Shown here in pieces: positions 35,915 through 39,953 of a stretch of DNA of 39,953 bases (positions are counted from its first letter, which is position 1; every line of letters starts with the position of its first letter). The translations under genes were made by a program, and so were the position numbers. The notes under the pieces were generated by a model, which worked only from the letters and a program-made list of their open reading frames with translations, was not told where the DNA came from and ran no database searches. Source of the stretch: Goodfellowiella coeruleoviolacea. Its GTDB lineage: Bacteria > Actinomycetota > Actinomycetes > Mycobacteriales > Pseudonocardiaceae. The stretch is taken from assembly GCF_024171785.1 (NCBI RefSeq), contig NZ_JAMTCK010000032.1:1061-41013 (forward strand). Reading direction: 5' to 3'.

Positions 35915-36781
35915 ATGAGCCCTGGAGCCGACGCACCCATCGGGATCTTCGACTCGGGGGTCGGCGGGTTGACCGTGGCCAGGGCGATCCTGGACCAGCT
36001 CCCCGGCGAGCGGCTGCGCTACGTCGGTGACACGGCCAACAGCCCCTACGGCCCGCTGCCCATCGCCCAGGCGCGGCGCAACGCGCTGGCCGTGGCCGAC
36101 CAACTGGTGGACGACGGGGTCAAGCTGCTGGTCATCGCCTGCAACACGGCGTCGGCCGCGTGCCTGCACGACGCCAGGGAGCGCTACCCGATCCCGGTGG
36201 TCGAGGTGGTGCTGCCGGCCGTGCGCCGGGCCGTGGCCACCACCCGCTCCGGCCGGATCGGCGTGATCGGCACCGTCGGCACCGTCCGGTCCCGCGCCTA
36301 CGAGGACGCCTTCGCCGCGGCCAGGGACGTGCGGGTCACCAGCGCGGCCTGCCCCAGGTTCGTCGACTTCGTGGAGCGCGGCATCACCTCGGGCCGGCAG
36401 GTGCTCGGCCTGGCCCAGAGCTACCTGGCGCCGCTGCAACAGGCCGACGTGGACACCCTGGTGCTGGGCTGCACCCACTACCCCCTGCTGACCGGCGTGC
36501 TGCAGATCGTCATGGGCCAGCAGGTGACCCTGGTGTCCAGCGCCGAGGAGACCGCCAAGGACGTGGTCCGGGTGCTCACCGAACTGGACCTGCTGGCCGA
36601 GACCGACCCCGACGAGCCGCCCGAGCACCGGTTCATGGCCACCGGACCGGCCGAGCCGTTCGCCAAGCTGGCCCGGCGGTTCCTCGGTCCGGAAGTCGCC
36701 GAGGTGAGCACAGCGCCGCGCACCCCGGTCGCCGCTGGCCCGGTGACCACGGCCATGTCAGGCTCACGCCCGTGCACCTGA
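35915..36781 (+). CDS. murI: Glutamate racemase (288 aa)
   Basis: ATG 35915 follows GAGGAGG. The two catalytic cysteines are C76 (VIACNTAS) and C186 (LGCTHYPLL). The N-terminal [16 protein letters not shown] is diagnostic. It makes D-glutamate for peptidoglycan. It corresponds to Rv1338 and overlaps the next gene by 10 bp. Confidence 0.98.
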   Translation: MSPGADAPIGIFDSGVGGLTVARAILDQLPGERLRYVGDTANSPYGPLPIAQARRNALAVADQLVDDGVKLLVIACNTASAACLHDARERYPIPVVEVVLPAVRRAVATTRSGRIGVIGTVGTVRSRAYEDAFAAARDVRVTSAACPRFVDFVERGITSGRQVLGLAQSYLAPLQQADVDTLVLGCTHYPLLTGVLQIVMGQQVTLVSSAEETAKDVVRVLTELDLLAETDPDEPPEHRFMATGPAEPFAKLARRFLGPEVAEVSTAPRTPVAAGPVTTAMSGSRPCT

Positions 36782-37572
36782 CCATCCTCGGCTGTTCGGG
36801 CAGCGGCCCAGGACCGAACCAGGCGGCCTCCGGCTACCTGGTGGAGGCCGCCGGGCACCGGCTCGTGGTGGACCTCGGCAACGGCACCCTGGCCAGCCTG
36901 CAGGCCCACGGCGACCCGTTCTCCGTCGCCGCCCTGCTCCTGTCCCACCTGCACCCGGACCACTGCGCCGACCTCACCGCGCTCACCGTGCTGCGCCGCT
37001 ACCACCCCAACCCACCGCACGACCCGAGGGCGCACCGGCTGCCGGTGCACGCGCCGAGCGAGGCACCCACCAGGCTCGCCGCCGCGTACGCGCCCAGCCG
37101 GGCCGAACTGGCCGAGACCGACCTGAGCGACGTGTTCGACTTCCACCCGCTGGGCCCGGAGCCGATCAGCCTCGGCCCGTTCACGGTGACCGCGGCGCCC
37201 GTGGCGCACCCGTGCGAGGCGTACGGCTTCCGCATCGAACACGACGGCCAGGTGCTGGCCTACACCGGCGACAGCGGGCCCTGCGCCGCGCTCGCCGACC
37301 TGGCCGCCGACGCCGACGTGCTGCTGGCCGAGGCGAGCTGGACGCACGCCGAGGACCGCCCCGAGGGACTGCACCTGTCCGGCCGGCAGGCCGGGGAACT
37401 CGCGGCCACGGCCGGCGTGGGCCGGCTGCTGGTCACCCACGTGCCGCCGTGGACCGACGCGGACGCCGTGCTGGCCGAGGCGCGCGCCGCGTTCTCCGGC
37501 CCCACCGAGCTGGTGCGCCAGGGCCGGACCTACCCGATCGCCGGCACGGCCGACGGCCGCGGCGTGTCCTAG
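36772..37572 (+). CDS. Metallo-beta-lactamase fold hydrolase, Rv1339 (cyclic nucleotide phosphodiesterase)-like (266 aa)
   Basis: GTG 36772 lies inside the end of murI. The metal-binding [16 protein letters not shown] (HxHxDH), GDSGPC and LVTHVPPW motifs are those of the RNase Z-like/AdpB group. Rv1339, in the same position after murI in M. tuberculosis, is reported to degrade cAMP. The assignment of cAMP phosphodiesterase activity here follows from synteny and family. Mycobacteria have rph next; here the order breaks and a permease gene converges. Confidence 0.92.
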   Translation: MHLTILGCSGSGPGPNQAASGYLVEAAGHRLVVDLGNGTLASLQAHGDPFSVAALLLSHLHPDHCADLTALTVLRRYHPNPPHDPRAHRLPVHAPSEAPTRLAAAYAPSRAELAETDLSDVFDFHPLGPEPISLGPFTVTAAPVAHPCEAYGFRIEHDGQVLAYTGDSGPCAALADLAADADVLLAEASWTHAEDRPEGLHLSGRQAGELAATAGVGRLLVTHVPPWTDADAVLAEARAAFSGPTELVRQGRTYPIAGTADGRGVS

Positions 37573-37620
37573 GAGTCGTCGTCCGATCAGCGAGCGGCGG
37601 CCGGGTGGCTCGGGAAACGC

Positions 37621-39060
37621 CTAGCGCCGCCGCCCAGCCAGCGAGCGGGCCGCGGCGATCAGCACGCCCAGGACCAGCCAGCCGCCGGCCACCAGCAGCG
37701 CCACCCGGCTGGCCAGGGCGAGCACCGTCACGATGATCGCCGTGCCCACCACCGGCACCACCAGGTGCGACCACCACCGGCGGCTGCGCAGGCGGATCGG
37801 GAAGTAACCGACCACGGCGGCGTGCAGCAGCCCGAACGCGGTCAGCGCGCCCACGGTGACCAGCGAGGACAGCACGTCCAGGCCGTCGCTGCGGCTGGCC
37901 GCCCACACCGAGATGACCAGGGTCGCCGCGGCCGACACCAGGATCGCGGTGCGCGGGGTGTGGGTGCGCTCATCCACCCGGCCGAGCCAGCGCGGCAGCT
38001 GGCCGTCCCTGGCCATGCCGTACATCAACCGGCTGACCGCGGCCTGCCCGACCATGGCGGCGAACATCGGGCTGATCGCCTTGACCGCGGTCACCGCCGT
38101 GCTCAGCCAGCCGCCGATCGCGGTGCGCAGCATGTCGAAGAACGCCGGCCCCTGCGCGGCCGGGTCGGCCGCGAGCTGGTCGGGTGGGACCGCGCTGAGC
38201 AGGGCACCCAGGTAGGTCTGGGCCAGGAACAGCACGCCGGCCAGCACCAGGCAGACCAGCACGGCCCGGCCGACCTGGCGGGACGAGCCGGTGTTCTCCT
38301 CGGCGAAGCTGGCGATCGCGTCGAAGCCGAGGAAGGACAGCACGGCCACGGACACCGAGCCGAGCACCGCGCCGAGGTCGAAACCACCCACGCCGACCAG
38401 CGGCGACAGCCACGGCCGGTGCGGACCGTCGGTGACCAGCACCACCACGGCGGCCACCACGAACACCGCGAGCAACACCACCTCGACGACCAGCACGGCC
38501 GTGCCGACCACGGCGGCCACCCGCACCCCGGCCACGTTCACCGAGGTGATCAGCACGATCGCCACGGCGGTGGCCAGCCAGGCCGGCACCGAGGGCAGCA
38601 GCGAGTGCGTGGCGATGCCGGTGAACAGGGCCGCCACGCTCGGGATGAAGAGGTAGTCGAGGGCGATCATCCAGCCGGCCACGAAGCCGACCGGCCGGCC
38701 CAGCCCGGCACTGGCGTAGGCGGACACCGAGCCGGCCCTGGGCACCGCGGCCGACATCTGCGCGTAGGACCAGGCGGTGAACGCCATGGCCACGGTGGCG
38801 ACCACGAACACCAGGGCGACCGCGCCGCCGCTGCCCGCGTCCAGCACGCCGAACACGCTGATCGGGGCCACCGGGCCGATGAACAGCAGGCCGTAGACGA
38901 TCAGGTCCCGCAGGCCCAGGCTGCGCCGCAACGCCCCGTCGGCGGCGGATCCGGCGGCCCCGTTGGCGGTGGCCCCGTTGGCGGTGGCCCCGTTGGCGGT
39001 GGCCGGGTTGGTGGTGGACCCGGTGGTTGTGGCCGGGTCGGTTGTGGACCGGTCGGTCAT
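37621..39060 (-). CDS. APC family amino acid/polyamine permease (479 aa)
   Basis: ATG 39060 follows GGGAGG. Twelve or more hydrophobic helices begin at LRDLIVYGLLFIGPVAPISV (about 50-70). YAQMSAAVPRAGSVSAYASA is the typical helix 3 segment and FLGFDAIASFAEE is the helix 6 substrate-site motif of APC permeases. The N-terminal 45 residues are hydrophilic and contain three ATANG repeats from a 15-bp DNA repeat. It is an inner-membrane transporter; its substrate is uncertain. It is convergent with the MBL gene. Confidence 0.92.
   Translation of the reverse strand: MTDRSTTDPATTTGSTTNPATANGATANGATANGAAGSAADGALRRSLGLRDLIVYGLLFIGPVAPISVFGVLDAGSGGAVALVFVVATVAMAFTAWSYAQMSAAVPRAGSVSAYASAGLGRPVGFVAGWMIALDYLFIPSVAALFTGIATHSLLPSVPAWLATAVAIVLITSVNVAGVRVAAVVGTAVLVVEVVLLAVFVVAAVVVLVTDGPHRPWLSPLVGVGGFDLGAVLGSVSVAVLSFLGFDAIASFAEENTGSSRQVGRAVLVCLVLAGVLFLAQTYLGALLSAVPPDQLAADPAAQGPAFFDMLRTAIGGWLSTAVTAVKAISPMFAAMVGQAAVSRLMYGMARDGQLPRWLGRVDERTHTPRTAILVSAAATLVISVWAASRSDGLDVLSSLVTVGALTAFGLLHAAVVGYFPIRLRSRRWWSHLVVPVVGTAIIVTVLALASRVALLVAGGWLVLGVLIAAARSLAGRRR
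38960..39004 (-). repeat. 15-bp tandem repeat within the permease N-terminus
   Basis: Three perfect copies of CCGTTGGCGGTGGCC lie at 38960-38974, 38975-38989 and 38990-39004. They encode ATANG repeats in the cytosolic N-terminal tail, so copy changes keep the frame. Confidence 0.93.
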
Positions 39061-39173
39061 GGCGCCTCCCAGCGCGTGGAGCGGGAACAACGAGCCGCCC
39101 GGGAGATGTTGCCCGAGGCGGCACCACCCAGCCAGCACCACCCAGCCCCCGCACCACCCGAGGAGCGCCCCCG

Positions 39174-39599
39174 ATGGCAACCCCACCCGTGCGCGTGCGA
39201 CGCACCGCCCAGCACAGCTTTGTCGCCACCAACGACCGCGGCGCCGAGGTCCGCGTCGGGCGGGTCGGCCAGCAGGGCTCGTTCACCCCGGTCGAGCTGC
39301 TGCTGGTGGCCGCGGCCGGGTGCGCGGCCGTCACGGCCGAGGACCTGGTGGTGCGGCGGCTGGGCGAGGGCACCGAACTGAGCGCCACCGCGCAGGACGT
39401 GCGCCCGGCCGGCGCGCACCAGCTGGACGCCGTCCAGGTCGGCCTCGACCTCGATCTGTCCACACTGGACGACGAGCGGCGCGCCGAACTGCTCGCGGTG
39501 GTGAACCGAGCCATCGAGAACCTGTGCACGGTGACCAGAACCCTCAAGCAGCCCATCCCCACCCCCCTCCACATCACCCCCACCCCCCGCGCGAGTTGA
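39174..39599 (+). CDS. OsmC/Ohr family peroxide-type thiol protein (141 aa)
   Basis: ATG 39174 follows GAGGAGC. The redox cysteines are in LLVAAAGCAAVTAEDLVVRR and IENLCTVTRTLKQP, the usual positions in OsmC. It probably reduces organic peroxides or related hydroperoxides. The final PRAS-stop codons fall inside the dispersed repeat at the IS4 flank, so its C-terminal tail (PTPLHITPTPRAS) may have been changed by the insertion. It is divergent from the APC gene. Confidence 0.9.
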   Translation: MATPPVRVRRTAQHSFVATNDRGAEVRVGRVGQQGSFTPVELLLVAAAGCAAVTAEDLVVRRLGEGTELSATAQDVRPAGAHQLDAVQVGLDLDLSTLDDERRAELLAVVNRAIENLCTVTRTLKQPIPTPLHITPTPRAS

Positions 39600-39610
39600 C
39601 TTTGCAAACC
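39577..39610 (-). repeat. Dispersed repeat copy 2 (GTTTGCAAAGTC motif, reverse)
   Basis: On the minus strand GGTTTGCAAAGTCAACTCGCG is followed by a G-rich tail, matching 7114-7143. It overlaps the OsmC stop codon and abuts the end of the IS4-family element. Confidence 0.75.
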
Positions 39611-39953
39611 AATGCCGTGAAGTTAGGTCGTTGAGCCAGGTGTCAAGTCGGGTGTTGGCGGGGTGATGCTGTAGCTGATCCTCACCCGGGACAAGGATTC
39701 GTCGTGTCTGGTCTTGTTGTAGGCAAAGGGCGAGACTGGCCGTTTGACGCGCCGGGGCAGAATCCGTGATCGGCGATGCTTCGGGCCGAGTTCGCGCGGG
39801 TTCAGCATCGCGTGGCGGATCCCCGCGGGTACGGCACCGGCCAAGCCCTCGCCCCCACCTGCCGTGCGGGCGAGGACCAGCGAGTGGCGGGCAGCCCGCA
39901 ATGTCACGGTCAAGGAGATCCGGTCAGGGTCGATACCCCTCTCGGTAGCCGCA
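39605..39953 (-). mobile_element. IS4-family insertion sequence, 3' part, runs off the window
   Basis: The transposase 3' end is followed by a short tail containing TAACTTCACGGCATTG (minus strand), similar to IS4-family ends. The exact terminal base and target duplication cannot be set because the other end lies beyond the window. The position 39605 is an approximation. Confidence 0.7.
39623..39952 (-). CDS. IS4-family transposase, C-terminal fragment (partial)
   Basis: The frame enters from the right edge as AATERGIDPDRISLTVTLRA, continues LNPRELGPKHRRSRILPRRV, then KRPVSPFAYNKTR and VRISYSI, and stops at 39623. GIDPDRISxTVxLRAAR and RxxPRxVKRPxS are the usual C-terminal elements of actinobacterial IS4 DDE transposases, after the catalytic domain. 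The catalytic DDE residues lie outside the window, so intactness cannot be judged. Confidence 0.88.
   Translation of the reverse strand, partial: AATERGIDPDRISLTVTLRAARHSLVLARTAGGGEGLAGAVPAGIRHAMLNPRELGPKHRRSRILPRRVKRPVSPFAYNKTRHDESLSRVRISYSITPPTPDLTPGSTT

Overview
The window is about 40 kb of very GC-rich DNA with actinomycete gene style: GTG starts, GTGA/ATGA overlaps and almost all codons ending in G or C. A four-gene conservon, a regulator plus zinc-finger neighbourhood typical of Pseudonocardiaceae, and a gene order matching the Mycobacterium tuberculosis block dinG-pncB-clpS-DUF2017-peptidase-mec-cysO-cysM-rhomboid-murI-MBL (Rv1329c to Rv1339) point to Pseudonocardiales. The family is an inference from gene content.

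Left edge (1-3.0 kb): the trailing end of a CRISPR array (7 repeats, 6 spacers; cas genes lie off the window), an XRE/TPR-type regulator broken by one in-frame TGA, and two overlapping small zinc-finger genes. 3.0-10.8 kb: a cupin-XRE repressor divergent from a thioredoxin-reductase-like flavoprotein and an MFS exporter; a zinc alcohol dehydrogenase; a secreted glucose/sorbosone dehydrogenase; a MerR regulator divergent from an alpha/beta hydrolase; and an RlmA-type 23S rRNA methyltransferase. 11.1-15.3 kb: a conservon (NIT sensor kinase, roadblock protein, DUF742 protein, Ras-like GTPase). 15.3-20.4 kb: an APH-fold kinase, ctaD, serB and a Pth2-like protein.

20.4-37.6 kb is a conserved core order interrupted by species-specific insertions. 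The core is dinG, pncB, clpS, DUF2017, P1 peptidase, then the CysO cysteine pathway (mec-cysO-cysM), rhomboid, murI and an Rv1339-like metallo-hydrolase. The insertions are two secreted proteins of unknown function plus pncA, a DUF2231/phosphatase/CGNR block, and a truncated haemoglobin with an SMP-30 protein and a small unrecognised gene. Several junctions carry short tandem repeats. The right edge (37.6-40 kb) has an APC permease, an OsmC protein and the 3' end of an IS4-family transposase whose outer flank matches a repeat near position 7.1 kb.

Pathways that work together here: pncA and pncB (nicotinamide to nicotinate to NaMN), mec/cysO/cysM (sulfur-carrier-dependent cysteine synthesis) and serB, which makes the serine from which the O-phosphoserine pool is drawn down. 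No clearly undescribed multi-gene system stands out. The observations most worth checking are the CysO with a two-residue tail after its GG, the nonsense-interrupted XRE gene, two pairs of DnaA-box-like sites far from any origin genes, the dispersed repeat at the IS4 end, and a 55-residue reading frame at 34633-34800.
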